A stretch of 64,000 nucleotides of DNA from Notospermus geniculatus (lineage: Eukaryota; Nemertea; Pilidiophora; Heteronemertea; Lineidae). Below are positions 10,301-22,100 of this stretch, one piece after another (positions within the stretch are counted from its first letter, which is position 1; the number at the start of each line of letters is the position of its first letter). The notes beneath the pieces are model-generated. The model ran no database searches. It was not told where the DNA came from and saw nothing but the letters and a program-made list of their open reading frames with translations. The stretch is taken from NCBI GenBank assembly GCA_002633025.1, contig NMRB01000421.1, forward strand, positions 62,001-126,000. The letters run 5' to 3'. A program made the translations under genes and the position numbers.

Positions 10301-13121
10301 AAATTATGAATAATCTGACCAGTCCATGTGCAACAAAAGACTTTGTCCACGGACGCATCCTGAAGTAATCAGGTCTTTTTAGGATGCTCCTAAACTCGCA
10401 TCCGTGGTGAAGGAACAGTGCCCTAAGAAGACCTGATTTCCTCTGGATGCCACGGACGAAGGAGTGCCTCCAATTCTAAAAGCACTTCTAGTGACACCTA
10501 TTGGTCATCTTCTGAAAATCGCGTAATAAACCGAAGAGGTTTCCAAGAGCAGGCAAGGGAGCTTGGCTTCATCTCTGCCGACTTCATGTCCACAACACGC
10601 CTCACAGACTAGATTTCCACATCGCACGATGAATTTGTATACAGTGTGCTGCCAGCTCCAGGTGCGCAAATAACTGGGATGATCTCCCAGACATGAATTT
10701 GTACGTATGTGTAGGCCCCTACTAAAGCTCAACCTGCAAACCACCACACCACAGGGATAAATCCACTAAACTGTTGTGTTCGTACTAGGCAAAGTGTGAT
10801 CGATTGTCTCTTTTTACAGAAAGCCAATGACCAATGTCATAACGTCAGATGTGCGTATGGCAACGGCCTCAGGCCCGAGGTCTGGAAAACATTCAAAGAA
10901 CGATTCAATATCCGATTTATCAGGGAATGGTATGCGTCAACTGAAGGAACGGGCTTCCTCATCAACGTGAACAATACTGAGGGGATGGTAGGGAGACTTT
11001 CTCCGATTTTCGTAAGTATGTCACCAGTAGAAATTGCTTTTAAGCTAGCAGCACACTTCACCCCTTTCATTGCTCGTACAGGCAATTTTCGTGGTCAGCA
11101 ATTTTTGTGGCGGTTGCCGGTTTACAGCAGACGTCACCACTCAGTGGTCTCGTGTGCTGTTGACGAGCAATTTTCGTGGTGAGAAATCAAACCGGTTTGA
11201 TTTTCGGCAACTTGTGGCAACTCGTGGTCACAACAGAATTTCCGTGGTGAGTGGTCGTTGACGGCCACAGCACACTTGGCATTTTCGTGGCGACCACGAA
11301 AACTACCTGTATGAGCAACGAAAGTGGTGACGTGTGCTGCAGGCTTGGCTCATACTCTGTTGCCGCAAAATGTCGAGGATTTCATTTTAATGTAGGCCTA
11401 CACGTGTGTTGTGTGATTCCGGGGAAATGCAGGGGCGGTTTCCTCTATCTTCCGTAGTTGTCGGTATGGTCGTATCAACCGATCAATTTCCTAAGAGTAC
11501 ATCATGTATGTAGCAGTTACGATGCCAACTTGGTGCTCAGGCTACATGTACGTACGGACGGCGGCAGTGGCATAATTTTCAATCCAACTCCATTCTTTCG
11601 TACGCATTTCAGAGAGCCGTATACCCGTACAGGTTACTGAGGTACGATGTTGACGAGGAGACTGCGTACCGTGGTCCAGATGGCAAATGTGTAGAGGCAC
11701 AAGTCGGTAGGTAGTGAAACCTTCAGAGTAATCTCAGCGGAAGATTTTTGTGTCTGTAAATAAGTAAACCTAAAATACCGATCATGATTACTTGTTATCT
11801 TCCAGGTGAACCTGGCCTTTTTGTCACTCGTCTCAACGATGGCAGGATGGAATTTGATGGCTACAAACATGAAAAGGGGAAGGAGGAAATCAACGAGAAA
11901 AGGATTCTAAGAAATTGTTTCAAACGAGGAGATTCATACTTCAATTCAGGTGACCTGCTAGTCATGGACAAGATGTACAATGTATCCTTCGTCGATAGGG
12001 TTGGGGACACCTTCAGGTATGGCGGGCTGTTCATATCCAAAAAAGCAGAGTTTTCGCAAACACCCAGTTAGGCCCACGACAACACTATCTATTGTTCGCG
12101 TAAAGTCAGACTGTAGCCTAAGTGATCGCAGGGCTATCCGTCCTATATGTCAAGACGGGTATATGAAGTGTAGTAAATGCTTTTACTTAAATTTGCAATA
12201 CAAATGCACTAGGCAATGCTGTACTAATCTGAAGTAAAAGCATTTGCTAGCCTTTATTCATATGACCCAATAACCTGACCATTGCTGACATGCTTACATG
12301 TACATATATGCACATGTGGATACTGGAACGTGACACCGACTCGCGTCAGGGAAAATGGCAATATGGCACATACATGTACTCATCCCAAGTACTTCCAGTG
12401 TCTCATTTGTATCGGGGAACTTAATGTGTTCCTCGAAACTGGTTTGAAAGAATTTTTGAAAGTCTCTTCTTGTCTGGGTTTGCCAGCCTGATTTCAAGAA
12501 ATTTGTCGATGAACAAATTACATGCATTATTTCAGATGGAAAGGCGAAAACGTCTCCACCACCGAAGTCGCCACTGTGCTTGCCGATGGCCAAGAGTGCA
12601 TTGCTCATGTGAATGTTTACGGCGTAGAGGTACCCGGTAGGTGTCGTTCTTCAACTGTCGTGCTGACCACCGGAATCTGTTTCCCCACGTTGGTCGCTCC
12701 AATTAGCTTGCAGATCTAATCCTTTGTCACGGTTATCTTGGTTACAGCATGCAGCTTCTTATTATATCTTCCTTCTAATCCATTGTCCATACTATTCTTC
12801 ATAGGTGCCGATGGTCGTGCGGGTATGGCAGCGATTTCCTTACACGAAGGGCACGAAGTGACTGAGGAACTCCTCAGTGACCTCCATTCGCAAGTCTCCG
12901 AGTATCTCCCCGGGTATGCCCGTCCTTTATTCCTACGGATACTGAGCGAAGTACAACAGACATCGACGTTCAAATATATCAAGAGTCAAGTTCAAAAGGA
13001 AGGATTTCACCCAACTAATATCAAAGAACCCCTGTTTTTGTTGGACGCAGCGAAGCATTCCTATGTACCACTGACTGAAGAGTTGTACCAGAAAATCTGT
13101 GACGGTGAACTGAAACTTTAA
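7333..13121 (+). CDS. FATP/SLC27 very-long-chain acyl-CoA synthetase, copy B (complete)
   Basis: Ten coding exons: 7333-7693, 8921-9031, 9299-9505, 9730-9891, 10031-10155, 10820-11011, 11613-11706, 11806-12016, 12536-12636, 12805-13121. They join in frame to 626 codons plus stop; human FATP2 is about 620 aa. The ATG at 7333 follows an acceptor-like CTTTCCAG at 7313-7320, so an untranslated exon upstream is likely. Residues about 1-26 are hydrophobic (ER or peroxisomal membrane anchor). Motifs: AMP-binding [13 protein letters not shown] about 220-232, [13 protein letters not shown] 336-340, TEG with Glu364, FATP signature [13 protein letters not shown] 481-493, C-terminal KL. The predicted reaction is ATP-dependent ligation of (very) long-chain fatty acid to Co[16 protein letters not shown]-type residues favour FATP2 over FATP1/4, but one-to-one orthology is not proven. 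Confidence 0.93.
8193..8845. mobile_element. 653-bp TA-flanked element with CACTCTAAAAACTG ends, nested in another element
   Basis: Ends CACTCTAAAAACTGAAGTG and its inverse, with TA on both sides (8191-8192 and 8846-8847); CA...TG termini. The interior is rich in AACACTT/AAGTGTT. It sits in the first coding intron of FATP-B, inside an older inverted-repeat sequence (about 8035-8915) whose parts recur near 53010-53125 and 55610-55980. Confidence 0.75.
11079..11309. mobile_element. CAGGCAATTTTCG-family TA element in FATP-B
   Basis: Same element as at 1296-1733 without the nested insertion, TA on both sides (11077-11078 and 11310-11311). The right end has drifted. Confidence 0.7.
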
Positions 13122-13285
13122 TGAATTTGTCATTGGTACCGACGTAACTTTTGGTATCCGTCAGCCTGATCTCTGTAAGGTATCTGATGAGTGAGATATA
13201 GAAACCTGTGGGGTAGGGAACCAATGCTCATTATCCAAGTCATCCATTATTTGCTTTTTTACGAAAGCTCGGTATTGTTACCCTG

Positions 13286-13291
13286 AATAAA
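13286..13291 (+). promoter_or_regulatory. Proximal polyadenylation hexamer of FATP-B
   Basis: AATAAA about 165 bases after the stop at 13121; a second lies at 13595-13600. The proximal one is mutated in copy A. Confidence 0.4.
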
Positions 13292-13348
13292 AATTACCGT
13301 CCAAAGATGTTGGGACATCGAGAAATATCACGGTAAGGTGGGGTAATA

Positions 13349-13494
13349 GGGAGGTTTAGAAATCAAACGATAAACTTTAACGTTAACGACAACGTTATTT
13401 TTGTACCGAAAATGCAATATAAAATCTGGTGAATGTGTATGTAAAATGACGTTGTCGTAAAGTTTACGTATATCGTTTGATTTCTAAACCTCCC
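13349..13494. mobile_element. GGGAGG-family TA miniature element 3' of FATP-B
   Basis: 146 bp with TA on both sides and ends GGGAGGTTTAGAAATCAAAC and inverse. It is the unamplified counterpart of 4631-4883. Confidence 0.8.
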
Positions 13495-14150
13495 TAATAT
13501 CAAGATGGGTAAGGTAGAACCGGGCGGTAGAGGACCATAGTGCTTATCGTCCAATGTTCGCTTTTTATATCAATTCGGCGTTCTTAATACCCTGAATAAA
13601 AATTACTCAAGGATTTTGACGTCTCAAAGTTGATAAAAACTGGGTCTACCTTTTTCACACCGGTGCCGTTGCTTTCGCAGTTGTAACCTGAGAATATGGA
13701 ACAAACGGCCGGCACGAACATAGATCCTGAAGAGATGTCATCAATAACTGCAGGTAGTGTTAGTGCTTCTAATCTAAATTAATTGTTGGCTTTCCAGTAA
13801 ATGACATGAAGAGCGCCTAAAATTTGTTTTTGCTACCGGTACCTACTTGCTGGGTCTAAAAGTGAATTGATTTTTACGTTCATCTATGTCGTGCACTAAA
13901 ACAAGTAGGAGTCGTTTTTGTGTCGGTGTTGTTGCATAGCGCAATCTTGCTGGTTGAATTTTCATGTATGATGACACTTCAGTGATATCAACTGGTTGAT
14001 TTCCATCACACACCCAAACCACTTGTAGTGTGCACTCGAGCCGTTATTGGATAACGGATTAAAAATTCAACGCGTGGAGCGGTTTGGGCGAGAGGATATG
14101 TGTGTTGGCGGCCTGAACCCCCATGAATTCGTATTTACAAAATTACCGCA

Positions 14151-17100
14151 ATGGACATCATAAAAATCAACGTTGGTGGGACTGTCTTCATGACCCACCG
14201 CCGGACGGTCCTGAATCAACCGCAATCGACCCTTGCCACGGCGATAACGACGAACGAATACTATGAACATACCCTTGACATGTTCTTTTTCGATCGGCGA
14301 CCTGCATTATTCGAAGTGATTTTAGAAGCACACAGAGAGGGGGAGGTGCATATTCCGAATGATGCATGCGGTGGTGAGATGCTAACTGAATTGACTTTCT
14401 GGAAGTTACCGTTTTCTATTGTCGCACCATGCTGCGCGGGGAAGGTGAGTTACCAATATTGAGTTTCTCTCGAGAATTTAAGAAATCTCTCCGTTAACAA
14501 TAGGGAGTTTTAGAAATCAAACGATAAACGTTAACTTTACGACAACTTTATTTTTCATACTGCGAATTCACCAGATTATACGTAATTGCATTTTCGGTAC
14601 AAAAAGAACGCTGTCGTAAAGTTAACGTTTATCGTTTGATTTCTTAAACTCCCTAATAACCACTAACGCCAACGCTAATGTATTTCTGACCTATTGTAAA
14701 AATACCATTTACGTTAGTGTTACCGTTAAAGCGGCCCATACACGTACATATACAATAATAGGGAGGTTTCGAAATCATACGATAAACGTAAACTCACGAC
14801 AACCTTATTTTTCATACTACACATTACCGGTAACTAGATTTTATACTGCATTTTCGGTACAAAAATAACGTTGTCGTTAACGTTTACGTTTATCGTTTGA
14901 TTTCGAAACCTCCGTATTATTGCATATGAGGATCAAAATGGGCAATATTATTGCCAATCTCCTACCCCTCATACCGGCTGCCAGAAACACATGACCCCAT
15001 TTGGGCCTCATATTGGGCAATAATATTCGATGGTGTATCTAGGGACGATGTCTTACATATGTAGTCAAACCAAGCAAAAATGGAAATGTTTGTTAGGTTG
15101 CCAGCCTGCTTGCGTCCATCCCTCAGAATTTCTCAACACAAGAATGTTTCGTAAATGGAGCTAAACAAAGAACTTCGGCCTTTATTTTGAATCGTAACAG
15201 ATGCATGTAGCGACAGGACGAATGGTTGGTCTATTAAGTAGGCCTAGTTGATGTTTTCCAAGTGGTTGATTAAAAAACGTGCCCCATAATCGTTTGAAAC
15301 AAGGGGAGCAAGCTTGGTAGATGATGTCAATAATGCCAGTGTAGCGTTAGCAACAGCTACATGTATAGCAATGCACAGAAAAAAAAATCAACTCGAGTGG
15401 AGACTCAGAGTCTCACTTTAGGGACAAAATGGCTCGAAACACTTTTTGACTCAAAATGAAACAGAAAATATTTCGGCCCGAGACAATAACAACTCGGCCC
15501 GAAATATTTTCCCTCGGAACGAGGTGTCATTGTCTCGGGCTGAAATATTTTCTGTTAATTTTCCCTCGGAACGAGGTGTCATTGTCTCGGGCCGAAATAT
15601 TTTCTGTTTCATTTTGAGTCAAAAAGTGTTTTGTCCCTAAAAACCATTTTGTCCCTAAAGTGAGACTCTGAGTCTCCACTCGAGTTGATTTTTTTTTCTG
15701 TGTGCCGGTGTAAAATCTGCCAGTGTTCACCATCTGTGAGTGTTCCCCTCCTATTCTCTGGCGGAATAACCGGCAACTTGACAGTTATAGAGGACACACA
15801 GAGAAACATGTCGATCTATCTGCCAGCGTTTCCCAAACAATAAGGAGGACACACTCACCCACAGAAACGATGGCAGATAACACCGACCGGGGAACTCGGT
15901 ACAAATTTGGTGATGAGCCGAACACTAATGCAGAGCATCAGATTTCTAAAGAACACATTACATGTATTTGCATGGTACATTTTTGCCAGTTGACGTTTTC
16001 AGGAAGTACCGATTATTTTTCCCAATAATACTGCACCAGATAGCACCATACAGACAGACCGTGGCTAATGCATTGTTATCATGCTGATCTTGACAGTTAC
16101 ATGCGGCCATGTCAGAAAAGGAAGTCAATGAAATTGTCGATGATGAGGTATGCTCCGATTACAAGAAAAGCCTTGAGACCTTAGCTAATGGTGAAGAGAA
16201 AGATAAAAGGAAAACAAAAGTCTGGCTATTCTTGGAGATACCTCTATACTCCAAACGGGCAAAGGTAAGCTACTTCATGGAAGGAAAATGTTCGCGAAAA
16301 ATCCCCAGAAGGAACGTTTTCGTAGTCGGACTCGGCCTAAAAACTAAAGAAGGCCATCGCAAGTTTTGGTATAACAAGGCTCGGATATTTCCTAGCTTAC
16401 CAGCTATAGGCGGACAGCGCACTCTCCACACAGCAGTGACACACATGGAAGTACGGGGAAGCACGGCAGAATATGGTTTGTGCTCTACATGGAGTTCAGT
16501 AAAAAAATCGACAAAAAATCACCACAAAATCACCCAAAACGTGGTCAGTATCGATCGGTTCGAGGAATCCCTTCTTTCAGACCTGGCCCGACAAAAGATA
16601 GGGCAAGTGGCGAAAACTCAGGCGATTCCGTCCAGCGGTTTCCTGCGAACCGCGTCCCAATCGCGAAAAATTGCTGATGTCCTTGCGAAATCAATATACA
16701 TGTACATGTACATGTAAGCACAGCGGAACGCGCGGTGCCGCGGGAGAAGTAGTGCTGCTACCATGTGATAACTTGAGTAACCTCCCGATGTTCATTTCAG
16801 TCTCATATCCTGATTTCGATTTCAAATGTTTGGCGTCTGAATTCGGAGGCCCTGACAGCTTCCGGATTCGGACTCGGATTTTAAAATTGGAAGGGTGCGA
16901 GTCCGAAATGGGAAATGTAGGCCTACACACCAGAATGCAAGGTTGGTCTGTTTGAATGTAATTCATCGCACCGAAGTTACTGATGATGAGGATAGGCATT
17001 GTCGTGGATGGAAGGCGCCCCTCATCTTCTGATGTTCCTTTCACCACAAATTTCAACAGCAAGATTCACATCCCACGATTATTTCTCCACCTTCGTTCCT

Positions 17101-18000
17101 CTCCTCTTTCAGGCTTGGTCGATTGCTATGGCTATGGTCATCATGTTATCCCTAGCCATCTATGCAGTGCACCTCGACCCGACTCTATCACCGGAAAAAA
17201 GAGTACTGGATACGCGAGCATTCTCTGATATCGTGTCACTTGTTGGTACTCAAAAATGGCAGTTATTTTGGACCTCTCGGCGATGGTGGGGCACATACCT
17301 TATAGATATGATTGTCAACCTCATCATCTGTGTGGAACTAATTGTCAGGTTTTCGGTGTGCCCACACAAGATGAAGTTTCTAGCGTCGGCTTCAACCATC
17401 ATCGAAATCATTCTACAAACTTCCCACCTACTTGTGTTGACTTTGGCGTTAACTTCGGCGATGGGTTGGAACGCCGCCCCTTTGCAATGGTCGTGGTTTG
17501 TTGTCCTAGCGATTCAAATGCTGCGACCACTTCGGGTGATCAGGTTGGCGAAGACGTTTGTCGGGATTCGTGTGCTGTTTCTCTCCTTACGTAAGAGTAG
17601 CCACGAACTCCTAACGGTGATCATACTTCTGTGTATCGGGACGATGTCGTTTGCTTTTTTCATTTATTTTGCTGAAATCGGCGTCAAGGAAGACTTTCCA
17701 AATGTGTGGACCGGGGCCTGGTGGGCGCTCATCACGATGACTACCGTTGGTTACGGTGATATCGTCCCGCGGAGTGACTTGGGGAGATTTGTAGGTATAC
17801 TTTGCGCAATTACTGGAATGATACTGGTTGGGTTTTCGATACCGGTTCTTACATCTAGCTTCAACATGTATTACAACCATGTTTATCTCGCGATGCAGAG
17901 AATAGAAGATGCAATGAAGAAGATTCAGGAGGAAGCCAAGCAAGCCAAACTGTCTGAAGGGAGCGTGGAGACTATAGTGGCGTCGAACAGCGAACAGTAA
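14151..18000 (+). CDS. Kv-like voltage-gated K+ channel subunit, tandem copy 1
   Basis: Three exons, all phase 0: 14151-14444 (T1), 16097-16264 (linker), 17113-18000 (S1-S6, stop TAA); 449 aa. The T1 domain has the non-Shaker zinc motif HX5CX20CC (His67, Cys73, Cys94, Cys95), as in Shaw-type subunits, so tetramer assembly through T1 is expected. S2 has ELIVRF followed by CPHKMKF. S4 is MLRPLRVIRLAKTF (290-303), then FVGIRVL as in Kv3. Filter TVGYGD is at 365-370. In S6 the PVP hinge is replaced by Ser396-Ile397-Pro398. Relative to Kv3, the first two S4 charges are missing (Leu, Gln). The linker exon is short, so the protein is shorter than typical Kv3. Exon 2 also reads open into the intron to 16717, which I treat as chance. 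Probably a divergent Shaw-like, lineage-specific channel at the plasma membrane; its gating cannot be predicted. Confidence 0.88.
14503..14653. mobile_element. GGGAGG-family TA element, intron 1 of Kv copy 1
   Basis: 151 bp, TA on both sides, ends GGGAGTTTTAGAAATCAAAC and near inverse. Confidence 0.75.
14761..14914. mobile_element. GGGAGG-family TA element, intron 1 of Kv copy 1
   Basis: 154 bp, TA on both sides, ends GGGAGGTTTCGAAATCATAC and near inverse. The right terminal base has changed. Confidence 0.75.
15374..15703. repeat. Large foldback in Kv intron 1
   Basis: Outer arms begin CACAGAAAAAAAAATCAACT and return inverted. The inner part repeats GGCCCGAAATATTTT and a CCCTCGGAACGAGG palindrome. 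No ORF of interest. Probably a foldback transposon. Confidence 0.75.
15712..15884. repeat. Dispersed inverted repeat ATCTGCCAGTGTT (copy 1)
   Basis: Begins ATCTGCCAGTGTTC and ends near GGCAGATAACACC. A clear second copy lies at 27684-27851. Confidence 0.65.
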
Positions 18001-18042
18001 AATATCTAAAGTCCCATACGCATCATCAAAAGCATGATCATA

Positions 18043-18522
18043 CATCACGGAGAAAAAAATCGATCTCATCTCGAGATAAAATGATTCTCCAGCCTACTCT
18101 GTTGTCCCTGTTCTCAGTTCTCCAGTCGATGGGACAGGGCATCAGCTGGAGAAAATTGGTGTGTAATTTTGGGGACAACTCAAGTCTTGGAAAACAAATC
18201 GAGGGGAAACAAAATCTGCTCCTGTGAAGAGCTCGGTGGTGTGGTGGTTGTGGTGTCCGACTTGCGGTCAGAAGGTCCTGGGGTCGAAACCCACTGAGTG
18301 TAAAAGTTTTTTATATATGGAGAAAAAACGTGTTTATTTGATTTGAGACAACAGACAATTAATCCGGTGGAAACAGCTGGGAATGCTTTAACCAGTTGGA
18401 GACAATGTCATCTCAAGTGGAGACCCAGTTATGTCCATTCGAGTAGCAAGAGATTCTCCAACTCTTGTCCCTAAAATGAGTTTCATTTTATCTGGAGATG
18501 AGATCGATTTTTTTCTGTGATG
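18043..18522. mobile_element. 480-bp TA-flanked element with CA...TG ends containing a tRNA-like core
   Basis: Begins CATCACGGAGAAAAAAATCG and ends with the near inverse, TA on both sides (18041-18042 and 18523-18524), just after the stop of Kv copy 1. The interior (about 18235-18298) has TGGTGTGGTGG, 9 of 11 matches to a tRNA A box, then GGGTCGAAACC, 9 of 11 matches to a B box, about 45 bases later. This suggests a tRNA-derived SINE carried inside a DNA element. Confidence 0.65.
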
Positions 18523-19133
18523 TACATGTAGGCAAGATGCCCTGTATGCTGTAGTGTATTTGATGAAGTACCGTTTTGGGATGACACTTAATGGCGTTCA
18601 ACTTTTTCAATGGCGAAGCATCTCCGTAAAAGGGATATCCGTTTGCGATTCAGCCCACGTTAATGTTTCATAGATGAAATGCTGCATTGGGAAGATTTTT
18701 CAAAATTGATTCTCGAAGTACATGTAGTATTATACATGTAATATGAATGTAGAATATATAATCAGTACACAAAAGAGTGTACACAACGACATGCCGATGA
18801 CACTTGACGGTCCACTGTCAGGAGTGCTTTGGAGACTCAAATCGACGGGGCTAATACTCAAGTTTCAGTAGTGGAAACGAAATTGATTTTGTATTCCTAC
18901 GTCAGAATGCGAAGGTAGGTGTTGTACACGTTTTACGCATTACACAGTGTCACCCGCCTCAGTTTAGTCATCAATCATACGCTACGTTTTCTATTCTATT
19001 GTCAAACGTATTGCATATCTTATCAGCATCAGTAAGCTACACGTCCCATTATCGACATTTTTTGGTGGATAAAGTGTTCGGCAAAATATCACAACTCGTC
19101 TTTTAAACGAATAATTCTTAGTCATTCAAGAAT

Positions 19134-22100
19134 ATGGATATCGTAAAAATTAATGTTGGTGGGACTGTTTTTATGACGCATCGCCGGACGGTCTTCAGGC
19201 AACCACGATCTACACTGGCCATTGCAATTGCAACGTGCACGGAGTACTACGAGAATAGCCTCGATATGTTCTTTTTCGATCGCCGTCCTTCCTTGTTCGA
19301 GGCTATCTTGGAGGCGCACAGGGACGGGGAGTTGCACATCCCAAATGAGACCTGTGGCTCTCAGATGGTTGATGAAATGGTTTTCTGGAACCTTCCTCTG
19401 TCGATGGTAGCTCCATGTTGCATTGGTAAGGTGAGTAAAGATGCATGTACTTTGATTCACTCGGAGGCTTGGCCCCGTGTTCATAAAGCTATTTAAGTCG
19501 AAGTATGATACTTATCTTTTGTGTTGAACAAAGGATAAGTGTCATACTTAGACTTAAGTAGTTATGAATCGGGGCCTGGAAGTAGACTTATTTTGTACAG
19601 AAACGTGTTTTTATATAGCCGATTCATACAGCCAGTAGCCTACTCCTGGATTCGGTTCAGCAGCTGACGTAATTCACTGGACGACATCATAAAGGAATTT
19701 ACATGTACATGTAATTTGACTCCTTTATGACGACATTAAATACTTTTTCCATTGGCGGTGACTTCTGCACTGAAAAACTCTGCTTCATCAAAATGACGAA
19801 CTTAGGTTCGTTTTCCATTATCACCAAACTGAGTATCTGAATTCGTCAAAATGACAAGAACACGGGTTTGTCAAGACGACACATCCTGAGAATATCAGGC
19901 GTTCTTACTGCTCGCTCCCTTCGTCACCACAGCGGATGAAGAGGAGCGAGATAAAAACCCCTGCTGTGGGGGAGGATGAGACGACAAGTCCACGTTCGTC
20001 ATTTTGATGAACACTTGTTTATGTTCGTCAAAATGACGCACGTGGACTTGTCATTTTGACGAATTTAGATACTCAGTTTGGTGATAGTGGAAAACGAACC
20101 TAAGTTCGTCATTTTGATGAAGCAGAGTTTCAGTGTGTCATTTACAAATTCACGTCCTCGCCCATTTGGGATCTGAGAGTACGGTAATGCATCGGATATC
20201 CTTTGTGCGTGCTGAATCTGCTAAAAAGGTTTACTGCATTTGGCAATCCCCTCGGCATGATCGATTCACACTTGTAGGGCCTAGCGCAAATTCGAAGTAA
20301 TGACAGTTCAAGAGATCCTCCCGCTGCCGTTGACACTAACGTCAACATAATTGAATAAGTACAGCAGTATTAATTCTAGGCAGTGTTAGAGTGGCGGCGC
20401 GCCATGCCCCTAAAAGGGGGCGCCACTGTGCCCTTTTTAACCCCCTTGGCACCATGCCTCTAAAAAATTATTATTATTATTATTTTTAAAAAAGTTTTAT
20501 TACCCCCCAGACCCTCTGTCATGGTCCCTTTTGGTCATACCACCTTAGAAACTGGCTTAAATTGGCTGTTGACTGGAGTTATATGTAAATGTATAGGGAC
20601 CTTTTTAAATGACAAGCTTCTCAAATTCCGTTAGTAGAAATGTCGCGAATGAAAAGTGCCCTTTTCTAGGTTGAAGTGCCCTTTTCACAAAGTTTGCCCC
20701 ATGCCCTTCTGAAATCCTAAAATTAACACTACGTATAATTTCTTAGACACTCGATCGAAGAAATTGCTGGAGTTGACATTGCTTACCGGTTCTGTTGAAG
20801 AAGTGATCAAGCTGATGCATAGGCCTACTCAGAGAAAATCAAGAGATGACAGACTGTAACATAGGGCGCAATAGAATCAACATCATCTAGGTATGCTATT
20901 TTCTAGGTACAGACGGCGATATCCGAGAGGGAAGTTTCTGATACCGTTAGGGAAGAGATATCAGCAGATGTCGAGAGGAGCCTTGAAAAGTTAGCGACGG
21001 GTGAGGAGCATGAGAGGAGAAGAATGAAAGCCTGGTTGTTCTTGGAGATGCCCACTTCATCGAAATGGGCAAGGGTATGTAAACAAGTACATTTATCACA
21101 CGCTTCACATTTTCATGCACTTCGGAAAAATACTGGACCTTCGCCCTCCCCAAGTCTGCTGTAGAGTTGTCATGTACATGTATGTGTAGATGGTAGAGTA
21201 GAGGGACCACCACCAGGGGCATCGTCCTGGCCTCCATGTCGGCCCACCTTTAATACAACGACCTATCGTGGGCCTTGTGCTACACACTGTGTAGAGATCC
21301 TGCCGGAGGTTAGGAGGGCGAAGGTCTAGTAGATTGCAGGCATGCCTAAAAGAACGGTAATATGTAAACATTGAAACGTTTCAAAAGAAACGGGCCAAAT
21401 GAAACGACCCAAAAAACATGCTAAATCTGAAGTATGGCACAAATGATGCAATTTTGTTATTTTCAGTTCATTTTTTGGCACTTTCATGGCATAATAGCAT
21501 AATATTATGTTTTGTGTTGTTGTTCATCTCAAAATCTCTCAAAACACACGTCTCCCGTTCAAAACACACGTGTTGTTATTGTTTACATGACACCATGCTT
21601 CCCATTCATTCAAGGTCTCCGATCCTAAATATGTAAGTCGTCGCTTCAGAAATTATTAATTACATTGATCATACATGTACTTTCTCTATACATGTACCGT
21701 ACGTCACTCGCCGTGGTTATTTTCTATGAGGAATTTGTGTGAAGCCTCAAAACGTCTTCAAAATCTATCGTTTTTGATATTGGGGAAAGTTTGTGAGACG
21801 ATGTGCTTGCGAGTTGTGAATAGATAATAAGCCTTGAGCATTCCAACCAATCAGCGTCCGCCGATCATTCCATTATGAGGGGTGCGAGGTTGGCGAGAGG
21901 AAAATGTGACATCGTTTGCCGCAGTGTAGCCTACATGTAAATCTAGCTAAGAAATCGCAGAAAAAGCTAAAATGATGATAAAAATCACGAACGTATCATT
22001 CCTCTATTCAATGTAAAATATAGGTTTTTCGTATTTTTGTTATGATTTTTCGTATTTTTTTAAACATTTTGGGTCGTTTCATTGGTCCGTTTCTTTTGAA

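Larger units (their letters stand above)
9947..13827 (+). repeat. FATP tandem duplication, second unit (matches 1-5215)
   Basis: Window positions 1-5215 align with 9947-13827 through exons, introns and about 700 bases of 3' flank. Differences are mostly whole insertions in copy A (elements at about 450-600, 1442-1615 and 2708-3581) plus point changes. Similarity stops at AAAATTTG in both copies. The left edge of the unit lies outside the window. Confidence 0.85.

Noticed and set aside
16265-16717. Extension of Kv copy 1 exon 2 as coding sequence
   Set aside because: A good donor (GTAAGC) sits at 16265, exon 2 of copy 2 ends at the same residue, and the extension ends in a TACATG run.
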